This document shows positions 39,891 to 53,459 of a DNA stretch of 64,000 nucleotides, piece by piece (positions within the stretch are counted from its first letter, which is position 1; every line of letters begins with the position of its first letter). The notes below the pieces were generated by a model. The model did no database searches, was not told where the DNA came from, and worked only from the letters and a program-made list of their open reading frames with translations. This DNA comes from Amblyornis subalaris (taxonomy: Eukaryota; Chordata; Aves; Passeriformes; Ptilonorhynchidae). Location of the stretch: positions 5,292,978 to 5,356,977 of the forward strand of contig JACAXG010000055.1 in assembly GCA_018881555.1 (NCBI GenBank), read 5' to 3'. The translations under genes and the position numbers were made by a program.

Positions 39891-42696
39891 CACTTGAAAT
39901 TCCTATTTATGTAAATGTAAAGTGACATGCAAAGATTTGGGGAGAAAAAGGAAATTATATCCTATATATCCTACATGATCTTTAACCATGAACTGTGCGT
40001 TGCCAATTAGGAACAAGGACTGGAGGTCATAATACTTCTGTGAAATGTTAGAGTGGAGAATGAAAGCCTAATTTTGCCATTATATAAATCTATGGTGTTC
40101 CTATGGAACAGGTTAGGGGAAGCCAAGAATAAATAAAAGTGAAGAATTGCTCCTTCCAGACTCCCTGGCCTGGGGGAAAAAGGATTGACAGGAGAATGTA
40201 GCACAGGTGTACAAAGTACATGTGACGCAGGGAAGAGTTTAGTGATATTTAAAAATTAGTGTCAGGTCCAAGCCTAAGATAGTTCTTTACACAGCACACA
40301 GTTTAATTGTTGAACTTTTTACCACAACAGTCCATGGGTCCTGAATGTTATTTGGATTCAAAAAGTGACTGAGCAAACTTGTGAGAGAATAATCTATCAT
40401 TAAGAATTGAAGCAGATTCCAATATCTGGGTTGAAATACCTCTGTGCTAACAGGTTTACAAACTCCATGTGATTCAAGAATGTCGTCTTCTAGAAGGCAC
40501 TGTGTTTTTTCATAACCACATCATGGTTGGAATGTTTTATGTTACCTTTGGAGTCTACAGAATGCGAAGTTGATATGCAAAATTAGGCAGCATTTCTTCG
40601 TTCACAATATTTGTTAGCTTACAATATTGATAATGAATTTTTCTACTAATTTACATATTTAAAAACAAAAATGCAACGTGTTGATTTGCAAGATATTGAT
40701 ACCTGTTTTCTGTATAAATTTGTTTTGTTTAAAAGCAGCATTTTTAAATGTGTCCTCTTTTATTTTTCAAATATATTTTCTGCTCTTCCTTCCACATACA
40801 TTTTATTTGAGTACATGGCAATATAACACAATAGGAAAATTTAATGTCTTGTTTGGTCTCCAAATACATGAAGAGAGCTGTGAGGGGAACTGGCCTCTTC
40901 ATTCAGTCCAGGTCAGCAGGTTGCTTGATTTACTGACATCCATAAGAAGAGGAAAGTGTGAAGAAAATAATTGATACAAATATTTTACATAAAATCTGAT
41001 TTGTATTATAGGAAAATTATATTTCTGTTTAGTCAAGAAAGCCTTGAAACAATATTCATCAAAGCTCTTATTTTTAATGAGATTATGATAGGTAGACCTT
41101 TTTGTGTTAATAAACCTACTCAAAGTACAAAGTGGTTTCCTTTAGGTATTATTATTGCTCACAGAGAAAAGACTTGCTTTTTGTTCATCTTCTCTCTTTA
41201 CTGTTTCCCTTTCCTGATCTCAAGCAAACATCTGTTTTTCCTCCAGTGTTTCCAGTAATCCAGCTTTTAATAGTTTATATCTTATTTAGTTCCCCATTAT
41301 TCATATCAAAAGCATTTTGTTCTTCACAAAACATTAATATCAGTTCTATATGTATTTAAATGCCAGGAGCGCATATATTTTGAAATAAATATTTCTTCAA
41401 TTTTAAGCATGATAGTTTTCCACTGTGGACAAGACTTTTATATTGTTTAACAGCATTAACAAAACCTAATGTTATTCCTTCGGCAAGGGAGCAGGGATGA
41501 AGCGGGGAGAACAAAGTGTAGGAGAGATGAGTTGTCTTGTTTTTAATATTTCTGAGTAAAACAGTTGTGTTAACATGCTTTGATCCCTCAAATAACTGCT
41601 TGGAAAATCATGGGAAGCTAAAAAATTCTTTCATCTTTTTGAGTAATTTGAAACCGTTCTGAATTTGGTTTTCTTCCAGGTTGTTCCTTTATATGAGTAC
41701 TAAGTACCACATTATTAGGTTTTCCATCATATTGCTAAGTCTAGGTAATTAACAGAAAATTATGCCAAGTCAGAGTAATGTTGCAGGTACTGTTATTGTA
41801 GTAAATAAGTCTTGTAAAGCACTGTTTAATGAGGAATTTAGCAATTGCTCATTTTGGTATTAAAATGTAAATGACTATCTGTTTTCTTTTAGATGTGTTT
41901 GAATTATATTTGTATGATTTAAGCTACTCTATGCATTTTATCCCCTTAGCTTTTATTCAGATTAATCTTGCTGCTATAAATATTTTTTCGTAGTGTCATT
42001 TCCAAAAATTCTGCTAGTATCAGTAGAAGAGTAGACTTTGTAGAGTTAAATCTTCGTTAAACTTTTTTACTTCTTGCCCTTAGTCTGCTTCATTTGTTTC
42101 AGAAGTGCAAATAAATCCTGAATCAGAAAACTCTTCATATTTAGGAGTTCTTGGAAGTGTGAGGATAAGTGCATGTGGAATCATGCATACCTGTGCTAAA
42201 GCAAGCTTAATCTCACACCTAATCTTGAAACTGATGCCCATGAGTTAATGAATGTTGTGTAAAAACAGTATGTTAACAACCTTGAGAGATCTTTATCTCA
42301 TCAAGCATGTGTCTTGCAATCTACCTTTGTTGCAACCTAGTTCTTTTGAATAGTGTTAGTTACTGAAACCAAGAGTGAGCTGTGAGGGCCTTCTTGTTCT
42401 CCTGTCCATGAGGGGTTTGAACTTGTGGTATCTCAACTGCCATTAGTTTCTTTTCTTCTGCCCATGGCTGTGAGGAGGATCCTGTTCTAATGTAACTTTA
42501 TTGTTTATTAGACATAATTAAGTTTAGGCAAGCCACAGGGAGCTGTGCAGAGCTGGGCAGTTCTGTATTACGCTGTTGTGAGAGGAGGCTGTCTGACCAC
42601 GGTAGAAGCAGTCATTTCTGGCCCATTTCTGCCGGAGATGTGACTCAGTTTTACTGATTGTATGTGCTAATAACTATTTGTTATGATGTAATTAGT

Positions 42697-42768
42697 AGAA
42701 TAGAATAGATTAGTTCAGTTGGAAGGGACCCACAATGATCATCTGGTCCAATTGCCTGACCAAGTTAT
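42697..42768 (-). mobile_element. CR1 LINE 3' end (~70 bp), antisense
   Basis: 'TAGAATAGAATAG' followed by 'TCAGTTGGAAGGGACCCACA' and 'GATCATCTGGTCCAATTGCC' is the reverse complement of the extreme CR1 3' end, the usual TTGGAAGGGACC...CATCTGGTCCAA block preceded by the terminal ATTCTAT repeat. It is an extremely 5'-truncated insertion. Confidence 0.9.
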
Positions 42769-45700
42769 GATAAATTTTAGTTGCTCACCTATACTTCGAA
42801 AAAAAAAAAATCAATGCTTTACTGATTTCTGTTGATGCCTTTCTTACATTACTGAGAAAGGGTGTCACCAAATTATTATATACTGAAGTCTAGCAGCACT
42901 GCAGATGCAATTTTAGCTATATACTTTCACTGGGGAAGGTGTTTCGTAGAGCTTCATTCTGAGTTTTGATCTTTTTACAAGCGTGATTGAGAGGTGCAGG
43001 AAACTATTTAACGCATTCCCACTGGAAAAGATGCTGTTTATGTCACTGGATCAGTGTAGTTTCTCAAGAAAATGTGATCAGTTGAGTGACTCATTAAGTT
43101 TTATTGCATCTCAGGTGTGCTGAGATGCCAGCTCGTGTTCTCAAAACAGTGTTCAGAAGCCCCATTCACTTGCCACATCAGTGCCTTGTTCCTGAGAAGA
43201 GGCACAAAAGTCGTTCTCTGTTTCTCCAAGCTGGAGCTGATGCTGGCGTACTTCACAGCAGAGAGATTTCACTGTGTTCCTGTTCACTCTAAAATGGACT
43301 GTAGAATGTAGTGCACTATTGAAATAATCTGCTTTTGGTCAAACACAAAGACATTTCACAGTCTACAGCACCATCCTTCATCCTTTATGGAGCAGCACAG
43401 GAATTTAAATAAGCTCTCATGCAAGGAAGATTATTTCTTTTTAATATAAACATTTTAACTGAAGGGAGAAAGTCAGAATATCTTAGTGACTGTCAGGAAA
43501 TAGAAGCATAAACCCACCGGGTTTGTGGTTATGAAGTATAAGATTTAGAAAATTAATGGATTTGCAGCTTAGTGTTGATTTAGAAGAGAATGTCCTACAA
43601 ACAGAATTAAGTTTTCTTAGATTAGTTGATTCATTTTCTTTGCCGAGCTTTCTGATGTCTTTCCTCCTTTCAGCCACTCTTCTTATTTTCAGATTGTGTA
43701 GATTTTTCCATATTGTTGTGAATATAAGTTTTGATTGAAATATTTAAAAAATATTGAGTAGAAATAATCTTTCTAGAGCAAAGGCACTGCTTTATAGCTG
43801 GTCAGAAAGTTAAATTTATAATAACTAACTATTAAATATAAATTTTTGGAAAGCACTTTATAATATATTTATTACTAAAAATCCACTGATATATTTGAGC
43901 TGGAAAAATGCACTTTTTATTTTTCCTGCTAAAGCGTAGCTTACTTTCATGGTGCAGTGTTGATGATGAATTTGAAATTACAAAAATAAAAGTAAAAAAA
44001 TCTGAGTTTGTCCTGAAAGCAATATTAAGTTATGAATGACAATTCAGTTTCCTTCCTGAGTTGTCTGACAGCTTTGTCGATTTGGCAGTCTAGATTCTGG
44101 GGGCATATTTGCAGAGATTTCATGTCAGGCTAAACCCCTTATTTTGGCTAAAGCCATGTGCACAACATTAAACAGTGCAGGGAGGAGAAAGGCTGAGCTT
44201 TCAAAAGATTCTACTTAGAATATCAATAATCATCCATTTTTCGATCTGACTTCTTGTTTTCTTCACTTTATTAAAATGAGCAAGAACAAGTCTGTGCTTG
44301 GGTCCTTGCATCAGCAAAAATAAAAAGTGCTTAAGAAGAATTGAGTATTAATAGATGAGACATTCTGTATAAAAATTCTGAGTCTTTCTCACTAGTAGAA
44401 TAATTATTCCACTCATCCTTTTCTTCTGACAAATGGAACACAACTGCTGCCAGTTGTCTATTAATTGCATCCTTTATATCAACTTCTAACTCTTTCTATT
44501 AAACTGTGATATGCTCTATTTAGTGTATTATTCTGTAGATTTTGTTTCTTAGCATTGTCACTCAAGAGATATTTATTTTTGTCATGCTTGCGTTTCTCTG
44601 CGAGAGTGAGGAAGTGTGAAAGAACGTGTTGAGCAGCGTCAGATAAAGCTCATTGCTATTCTAACAGCATGACTGCGCTCCTTTAGGAGGGCATTCAATC
44701 CTTGGCATTCATTCCCTCACATTGATGTGATAACAGAATAAAAGAGCTTTACAGCTGATTGAAGTCAAGTAGTAGAGCCATTGTAAAGGCTCACAAGAAG
44801 ATTACTGATGAATACCATTACTGCTGGAGGTTGGACTAGCAATTGTGCATGTCCTGCTTTCTTAAAGAGAGTGAATAATGAAAGAGAGCATGTGTTAATA
44901 ATTCTGAATTAGCTTAGCTTCCCTTTCCTGGAGGGAAGATGGTAGTGGCCATTTGACTTCAGAGTGCTGAGAATTATGTGATAAATGTTTGCCGAGTTCT
45001 GAGAAATCTTCATTCTTAAGTGGTAATTGGAGTTGTGGCTGTATTAGTTCTCTATTTCTGAATATCAGAATAAAGGAAATTGGGCATGATATTCTGCTTT
45101 AGTCTGGAGTCAAAAGGTGTTTGGCCACTTCAGGAATTAATGGAAATTCGCATTTTTTTTCCATCTTTTGCACAGCAACATTCTCTTTTTTCTTATGACA
45201 GGAGACAGATTGAAGGCTTTGAATTGATTGCAGTACATGGAACATTCTTTGCTTATAAATGAAACAGATGACTGAGATAAAATCGAAGGCTCTTCTGTGG
45301 TTTAGTTTGGCTGAACGTTTTAGAAACTAAAATACTTTGTGTCTGATTGTTTTTTCCCGCAGAGATGGAGTGTATGGGAAAACATTACATATAATTCCCA
45401 GCCTGACTCTCATTTTTTTCAGTTATGCTTTTAAGTAATGAAGGAATAGGAGATAAAAAAAATTTTGCAAGAAGGCTTTCATGTGCAAGAGGATAGTTCT
45501 TTAATACATGTACTACCTCTGACAAGACCCTGGATGCTCAGTAGAACCTCAGGTTGTCCTGAACTTTGAGGTGGGCTAACACAGCTCCTCCTCTTTCACT
45601 TGAAAGCATTCCAAACTGACTTTCTGAATTATTTAAAGGTTGGATTTTATTAAGTAAAAGTTAGAATAATTAGTGTCGTTACTGGTCACAAAAGTATTTC

Positions 45701-46199
45701 TGTTTTTAAGAGAGCACTAGTTTGTAGGCAACTCTACATCTACACAATGCATCTTTGTAGGGTGGGTTTGCTTCCAGGTTTGATTTCATCTTTGAGTGTC
45801 AGCCCTGGCAAACAATGGAGTGCAATAGGAATGGATCTCTGGAGAAAAACTCTACAAGGCAAGCTGTGGTTCAGTGCATGACTGTATGTGAGAATGCATT
45901 TCAAAAGAATGCTTGCAATCCCAACCAAAACACTGTAGTAGCTCTGTCATTCAGAAACGAATTTCCGAATTCTAGCAAGCTCCTCAGAGCCCTGTCTGAC
46001 CTCTACAAGATTCCTTTCTTCAAACTCTGGTTGCTTCCTGATCCTCTCAGTCTTTCTGGCTCTGGTTGGTGCAGGCACCCAGTTCTTTGCTGTAATTTTT
46101 CTTCTGGTGTTCACTGTGGTCCCTGGAACTTCAGTTGCTCTGAAGGGAAGCTCCCTAAGGGATCTGACTTTTCCTCTGGAGACATCATCCTGACCTCCT

Positions 46200-46250
46200 G
46201 GTATCTGTTTTTTTAAACAGATCTGTTTAAAAAGGTATCTGTTTTTTAAA
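46200..46250. repeat. 24-bp perfect palindrome within a direct repeat
   Basis: TTTTTAAACAGA (46210-46221) is followed immediately by its exact complement (46222-46233). GGTATCTG plus T(6-7) plus AAA occurs at 46200-46217 and again at 46234-46250. It looks like a local duplication or template-switch product. No known element was recognised. Confidence 0.9.
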
Positions 46251-49200
46251 GGAATACAACCCACACAAACTGAAAACATACAATAATCTTTCACAATACT
46301 CTTAAATTGGATCATCGTAAACATCCATATAATTATTGTACATTGTATCGTATAACATTTAATATATATTCCATTGGTTTTGGTAGATTACAATAATTGC
46401 ATGCTGTGATTATTTTTTGTCCTTTATCTATCTTTGAGAACAATGGCAGTAATTCCATATATTGTTTTGATACCTCTGAATGAAAAAAGTATTATGAAAG
46501 TAATAAATGGAAATTATGCCTTCAACTTTTATTTGCTCTGAATTTATTTCTAATGGAACTTTTATGAAACACAATAAATAGTATTGAAAATGCAAGTTTT
46601 ATGTAGTGACTTGGGAAATAGTAATAATAACTTGAAAAAGCTAAATAGATACAAAAAGCTATACAGCGGGTTTTTTGCATTCTAGGCAGAAATTATTATT
46701 TTGGAGAGGAAACATGGTCTAGTAGATAGGACAATAGAGATAACAGTTGAAATGTCTGTACGTTCTTGCTTTTTCATTTAAATGCAGTGAATTTTTTTTC
46801 TTTTTTGTAAAAAGTTATGGATGAAAATTTTCAGATAACATTGTCTACTATTTTCTTTCCTTTCTGTAAAAGGAGAACAGACTTTTTGAAAGTTTTATAT
46901 AAATTGTTAAATACAAATCAGCTCAACAAAGACTCTATCTTCTGCTTATCCTTTAATAAGTTCTCATGTTGCTGAAAAAATTCTTATACATTGTGCTCAA
47001 AGTTCCGCAAAAATAATACTATCATTTTCATGATTGAGCGTTTAGTTCTAATAGTCTACCTGTTTGTTAATAAGTAGGTTTTCTTCTTTCTAATGGGATT
47101 CTTTCCTCATTCGTAGTAATTTATCAAACCTGTGCAAAAGCAGTGTGTTAATGGGAAAACAAATCAATCTGTCCTTTCTGAGAAGTATAAACAACTTTCA
47201 TTAATGATACTTTTTTAAAGCTTAGGTTGCAGACAGAGAAAAGTTGTCTCTTAGAAATGATTTAACTTCATTTTACTATTTCAGAAAAAAATGTTTTTCT
47301 GGAGTTTATGTGTTGTTGGTTTACTTTAAAACAAGCCTTTAATAAACATTTTCATAATTAAAAATTTCAGTTTCAGTTTTCCATAAGATACAATTTGAAA
47401 CACATTTTGTTTCATGATACTGTATGACTTAGGAAGTTAAATATTTAAGTGCAGACTAAATGTTTGAATGATTGCAGTATATTTATTCTTTTACGTGTGA
47501 TTATTATCTCCGAATACCGTTATGTAAATTAGGTATGTGGTAAAGAGATTTTCAGTTTTCTGACTTGTAGATTCCCTTCCTCTCTGGTATTGAGTCCCNT
47601 TTCATTACACATGCACTCTTCTTGTCTTTTATTCTAACTGGGCTATGCCTTCTTTTTTTTTTTTTTCCTTTGTTTTAAATTCTCTTTGTCTCTGGTCCTG
47701 TGCCCGTTATGGAAACAGAACTCTGCTGTTTGGTTCCCCACAGGCTCTCAGTGAGCAGTGCTGACAACCTTTGCTTCCTGCCTGTTTCCATAGTAGCTGC
47801 ACCTTGTCATTTTTCAGAAGCGATTATTAATTTGGTTTATAGTTTAAGTGCCCAGGGATGCAGTGAATTTTCTCAGCCTTCAAAGGCTAGCCAAGCTTTT
47901 GTGGTATACATGAAAAATAAACAGCCCTTGAAATGTTCGTGATAGAGTCCTTGCTGTCTGAAAGTTATGTGGCAAGTGCAGATTCTTGAAAGATGTCCAG
48001 GATCCATCTTCAGTAGCTCCTCACGAGTCCTGAGAATTGTAAAACTCGTGGAATCCACAATTTGCCACCACTGTTTCTATCTCTGTGCCTGGATGNGTGG
48101 CTCTGGGAGTCTCTTCAGTGTATAAATTCTCAGTATAACTTTGTGTGACATGATCACTTTGTTCTGCAGCTCGTTTTGCACATTGCTTGTTTAGAGCACG
48201 TTTCTTTCAACTGTGAGCACTGTGCTGTCTTTTGTTTGGTTGGAATGAGCTACAGATGTCGTCAGTGTGTGGTGAGCTTCATCTTTCCACAGAGCCGTTC
48301 TGTGATAGCCGAGATGTTATACCAGTACGTTTTTAATGCTACCCTGAAAAATAAGGTGTACAGAAAACAGTTTTCCATAATAGTATTGGATGATCAGTAT
48401 TGATAATCATAAAATCTCTGCTCGTTTTTTTTTGGTATCTAATTGCATTAAATATGGTTTGTTTTTTATTTAATTTTTCTATATCCTTTTCTACTCTAAT
48501 ATTGATTTAGGGTGTTTGGGAATCAAGAAATCACGATGTACACAAAGTAACTGTGGATGAGTAAGCTCTGTCAAAAATCTTGTAGCTATGTACCAAATGG
48601 AGTTGTATTTGCAGTTTAAATTATTTGCGAGGTATGAAAACATTGTCATTGACTTAAATTTATGCTTGAACATACAGCTTTACATCCTTCTTCCAGCATT
48701 TTGGGATATATTTTAGTCAGATTTTAAAGTCTGAAAGTTCACAGTCTTCAGTCTTCATTGCTATAAGGAACATCATGTAGGAAAAATCAGTTTAATTAAT
48801 TTGAAAAATATTATAAAGCTGAAGGACAGATGACATAAACAATTACATTTTAATGGTACATCCTTTAATAAATAAATATATTATTTTAGTTCACAGCTTG
48901 GGTAGATAATATTTTGCTTGGTTTCTGTTGTAATTTTCTAGAGGCTGAATTATTGTGCTACATATTTGTTCCTTTCACATTCATTTTGTTGATAAAATTC
49001 ATCTTGAAGCCTGGCAGCATAATTTTTTTTTATGATTTTTTTTTTGTTGCCCATTACAACTTAATAAGAGATATTTGAAGAAAATTGTATATAAATATAA
49101 TTTTTTATAATAGTAGAAAATAAATCCAGTAAGAGTAATTTATAACCTCACTAGGTACTTTTTTACAGTCTTAAAATAAATAAGTAAAATGCTTCTGAAA

Positions 49201-52200
49201 GTTTGGAGAGATGCTTAGGAATCTAGTGCAGTGTCCAGGTTGTTTCAGTGGGACTAGTATTGTGCTTTTAAAGTATTTGGTCAANAGTTTTTGATAAAGG
49301 AATTCACAGAAGTACTATACTAGATGTTAACTGTGAATTTCAGCTGAAGAGTCTGCTTTCAGTCAAAAAAATGAGCCAGAAAGCTTTTCTTTGGATCAAA
49401 GCTGTCCTCCTATTTTGAGCTGCTTAAGGGTGGAGGTAGTGATTAGGGCACTCTTGTTTGCTTTGTCATCTGTTGGAAGTGTCTTAAGCTACTGGTTCTG
49501 AAGACTCGGTCATTTAAATGTCAACATGGATTAGTGGAGAGTTGCTCACAAAAGCTGATGGAAAGAAAACAGCAAGTCATGTTTACTGACAGCAATAAGA
49601 GATTTGAGTAACTTAAACTTCAGTCTGGTGATGTCATGTCAAACAGGAAAAACATGAAGCTGTGCGGGTTACCTCAGGCTGTCAGTATGAAAAAAGCCAT
49701 TGTAGAGCAAGAGCTTTGCTGTACACCTGTGCTGTATCTGTGATGGAGTAAGGTTTTACAAAAAAACCGTAATGCATTATTGGTAATATTAGGATTAATA
49801 AAGTTGCATGCAGGCAGTAGTATCTTAAATTTTGCCTCACTTTCTGCCACTTTTTTCTTCATTTACACTGCTAATGGATATTCTTGTAGAAACTTTTCTA
49901 AGAAAGCGGCTGCTAGGAAAGCATTGATGGTTAGTGTCTGATACACCTGAGATGGAGAAGAGTACGAGAGTGTTACTTTTGTAGTAATCTTGTAATTGCT
50001 CAGGGCTCTTCAGGGTCAACACAGAAATTCCGTTTTTCAGAGATAAGAGTAGTAGCATCAGAGGTAACCTCCAGAGAACCTTGATAAAGCAGATTTCAAC
50101 AACTCTACAAGTCTTGCCATTCCCACATGAGTCTTTTGCTTTATGCTGCTGTCTTCAATCAGTGGTCTGGTGTGAAGACTTATTATTAGTGCAGACTTTC
50201 TCTTGATTGTTCTGCAGTTGATTGTCAGCATCTTAAGAAGATTCTAACCAAAGATCTTACCTTGGTTCAGTGTCCTGAAAGATATTTAAGTTCTGAGGAG
50301 GCTGTGGCATCCATGGAATGAAGTTTAGCATCTTCAGAACTGTAGTGTTATTCACAGGAAATATTTTTGCTAAATTTAATAAAGGCAATCATATTTAGTG
50401 GATGTAGTCTCTCATTCTGATTGGAGTTCAGCAAAGCTGCACCTGATCATCACTATTAATTCTTTGTGTGCTAATCAGTTGGTGGATGGGAATAGAAGTG
50501 GTCTGAAGAGTATTTTTTTGGATTAGCTTGGTGAGCCTTTTGTATTAACAAAAGAAGAAGCTAGTCTTATTCATCCCAATAAGATCAAGCTCCTGGTGAT
50601 AGCTATCAAGTATTTAATTAATTTAATTAAAATTTGTGCATTATTAACATTTCCAGCTGTGATATTAAGTGACTAGCAATTTTCAGATACTTGGAATGAG
50701 TAGCAGTGTTGGCTTTTCAGTTGCTTTTGACAACAGCCCTTTTATAAACCTGCGGTTTTGCACAATCATGACTGTAGAGCCTCTGTGCTGGACATAACTG
50801 AAGAGCAGCTGAGTAATGTTTTCAGATGTGCTTTTTCTTCTCTTTAATCTGATAAGATGTTGCTGCATTCTGCAGCTGCCTACTTTAGTTTTGGTGGCAT
50901 TATTGGTGTATTTTAATAGAAGCTAGATGAAATGTGAAGCATGCAGACCAAGGAATGTAAGCAGTCACATGGTCTCAAAAATCTTGGTGTAATTAGATCA
51001 TCATCACGAAGCAAGATTGAACATTCAGGCAAATTGAGATCCCTAAGTAGAGACTGATTCAGATAGTGTTGCTCTAAAATGAAACAGTGTTTTCATGAAT
51101 AAAATTTTTGCACTCTAGCAAATGGAGGAAAATACCAGTCCCAACTATTTCCTAGCCTCTAACAGGAATAGTGGTGATCAGAAATTAAGGATTTTGTTGC
51201 TCGTTTCTAGTTTGTAGAATGTAATGTGGTTTAATGATGGGAGAAGGGGGAACAGCTAGTGATGTGTCTTGAGTATCTTGATAATGGTTGTGCTAGAAAA
51301 TTGGATGATGTTCTTCACTCTGTGTCATGACTTGACTCTGTTGTGCTCAAACTCGTGAAAATTAGCTTGGAAAACAGAGAAGGAAGGCAATAGCTCATGC
51401 TTATTACTAAATAGCTTTTTGGTATTTCCGCTTATCATCTTAGTCAACACGAGCACCTATTAGAAAACATGTGACTGAACGTGCTACACATATTTGTTCG
51501 TTCTCAGCTCTTATGGTGTGTTCCTTGAAAGAAAGAAAAAGTTGTTGAAATAGTTTGCTTGAAAATTTATTTGTTGTTATTATTAAGAAGAAAATAGGTC
51601 TTTCTTAGAACACACATGGTTCTGGGATGAATGTCAGTCTAATAAGAAATCTTCACAAAACTTCTANATTACATTGATGAAATCATCCCCTCGATTTACA
51701 GAAGTGGGAATTTGAGGATTGTAGTTTTTATTCACTGAACAAGAATTCAGCAATATCTTTGTTGGATTATTTTCGATGCTTTGCTCGAATGACCAGTAAT
51801 ATTTTGTTTAAGAGTTCATTGCAATCAAACTATCAACTTTGTCCAAAAAGGCACACAAGAACCTCTCTATCTGGAGGGAACGTATGTAACCTAAAATATA
51901 TCTAATGAGAAGATTTCTTTAAATTACATGTTGGCAGCGTGTCAGTAAGCGTATTCTTGTTATTTGATGAGAAGTTGGAACAAGCAACTGTTATTTTTTA
52001 ATACTGTTATTTAGATTTTGCTTTTGTATCTCAGTATAAACATGTGATATATATGTGTAGAGTTATTCATGTTATCTTTTTCTGTTGTGAAATGGTAAAC
52101 TAACACTTATTACTTTTTGGAGGTTGGCTTTGAAGTATTAATTTGATAACTTTTATTAAAGCTAATAATATGATAAAGCTAAAGCCAATTAATTAAACAA

Positions 52201-53213
52201 TGATACAACTATTATACAACTATTTCAGTATCTTGGAAATCCATGGACTAAAAGCTCTAGTGATTGTCTTGAGCATGTATTTCAGCAGATATGATAACCC
52301 ATGAATATCTGCAGAAAAGGATATCATTGTGCTCTTTTTAATGAACTAACAATTTCATAAAAAAAATTCAGCAGTACCACTGTTTAGAATAAAGGGAAAC
52401 ATGTAAATGAGGCTAGTGCTGAAATTATATTTAAACAAAGCTGACAGTTCTGCTATTGTGCCCATTAATTAATTTCCCAGCATTGAGGTTCTCTGGGAAT
52501 GAACTGTAAAAATAATTAAAATGATACATGAGGTAAATAATTTTGAAATTCAAAAGGTGAAATAGGGAATTAGTTTAGTAAATATTAGTCATACTGCTTA
52601 TCTGTGCTCATTTGCCTTTTAAAAGCAGGTTACTGAGGAGGTATGGTCTGGTTTGGATTCACATGATCTGCTGAAGTTCTCAGAGGCGGAAAAGTTGCCA
52701 TATTCTTTTTTAATCAATTGTGCCTGTCCCTATTTCTAATCAGTAGTTTGCTTAAAGCAGGTTGACATTTATGTAAAGATACCTTGCCTTGCAGCAAAGT
52801 ACTTCACAATTAAATCAGTTGCAACATACTTTTACTAATGATCAGTATTTAGCTTGTGCTTTTTAAGGTAAATCATATCTTTAAGTAGAATTCTGTGAAT
52901 AAAAGCAGTGTTGATTTTGGTGCGACACAGCTTTGCTTTTTTTTCACCACATTTTTGGCCAATTAATTGGTGTCAAGCTACTACTTGAGATGTAATTTAA
53001 ATGTTTAAGTGCAAATTAAATTAGTGATTTCAGATAGAATGAGTGGGGTCTTAATTAGAAAGAAACTTCAAAACTAATTTCTTTCCAGCTGGACAATCAT
53101 GTCTGAATAATTGAAGCCCAGTTTTAAGCCTAGCTTAAAATAAACGAAGTCTTTGCAATACATATTCTTTCTGTCATTGAATGGTGAAACAAAGATGAAA
53201 TCTAAGTTTTGGT

Positions 53214-53218
53214 ATCCC
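53214..53218 (+). repeat. Left target-site duplication ATCCC
   Basis: ATCCC directly precedes the TG of the LTR element starting at 53219 and recurs directly after its terminal CA at 54656-54660. Confidence 0.85.
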
Positions 53219-53324
53219 TGTCATGGTTTGACCTGGTGTGAAACAATTTGATTGGTTAAAAACAGGTAAAAAACAGTTCTATGAGCCATTTAGTGTTCCT
53301 ATGATGTCTCTGTGAAAGGCATGT

Positions 53325-53330
53325 TATAAA
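53325..53330 (+). promoter_or_regulatory. TATA box of the LTR element
   Basis: TATAAA lies 106 bp inside the LTR, in a context (ATGTTATAAAAAAACCC) typical of a retroviral core promoter. Transcription from it would run in the same direction as TBC1D22A. Activity is not shown. Confidence 0.5.
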
Positions 53331-53418
53331 AAAACCCTAGGAAGTGATGCAAGACTCTCTCACTTCCTCTCTTGCTCCCTGACTCGCTGCTAACCACTAG
53401 CAAGGGAGTGGCTCTCCT

Positions 53419-53459
53419 CCCGGCCCCTGGGCCAGGGTCTCACGGCCCAGGAGGCCGGG
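53419..53459 (+). other. GC-rich hairpin inside the LTR element
   Basis: The left arm CCCGGCCCCTGGGCC (53419-53433) pairs completely with 53444-53459, apart from one bulged A at 53452, across a 10-nt loop. It lies downstream of the LTR TATA box, so it would be in the 5' leader of any LTR-initiated RNA. Confidence 0.85.

Noticed and set aside
43104..43311. Two overlapping 62-64-codon frames in a less-AT-rich patch
   Set aside because: No recognisable protein, no splice signals, no poly-A tail to suggest a processed pseudogene.
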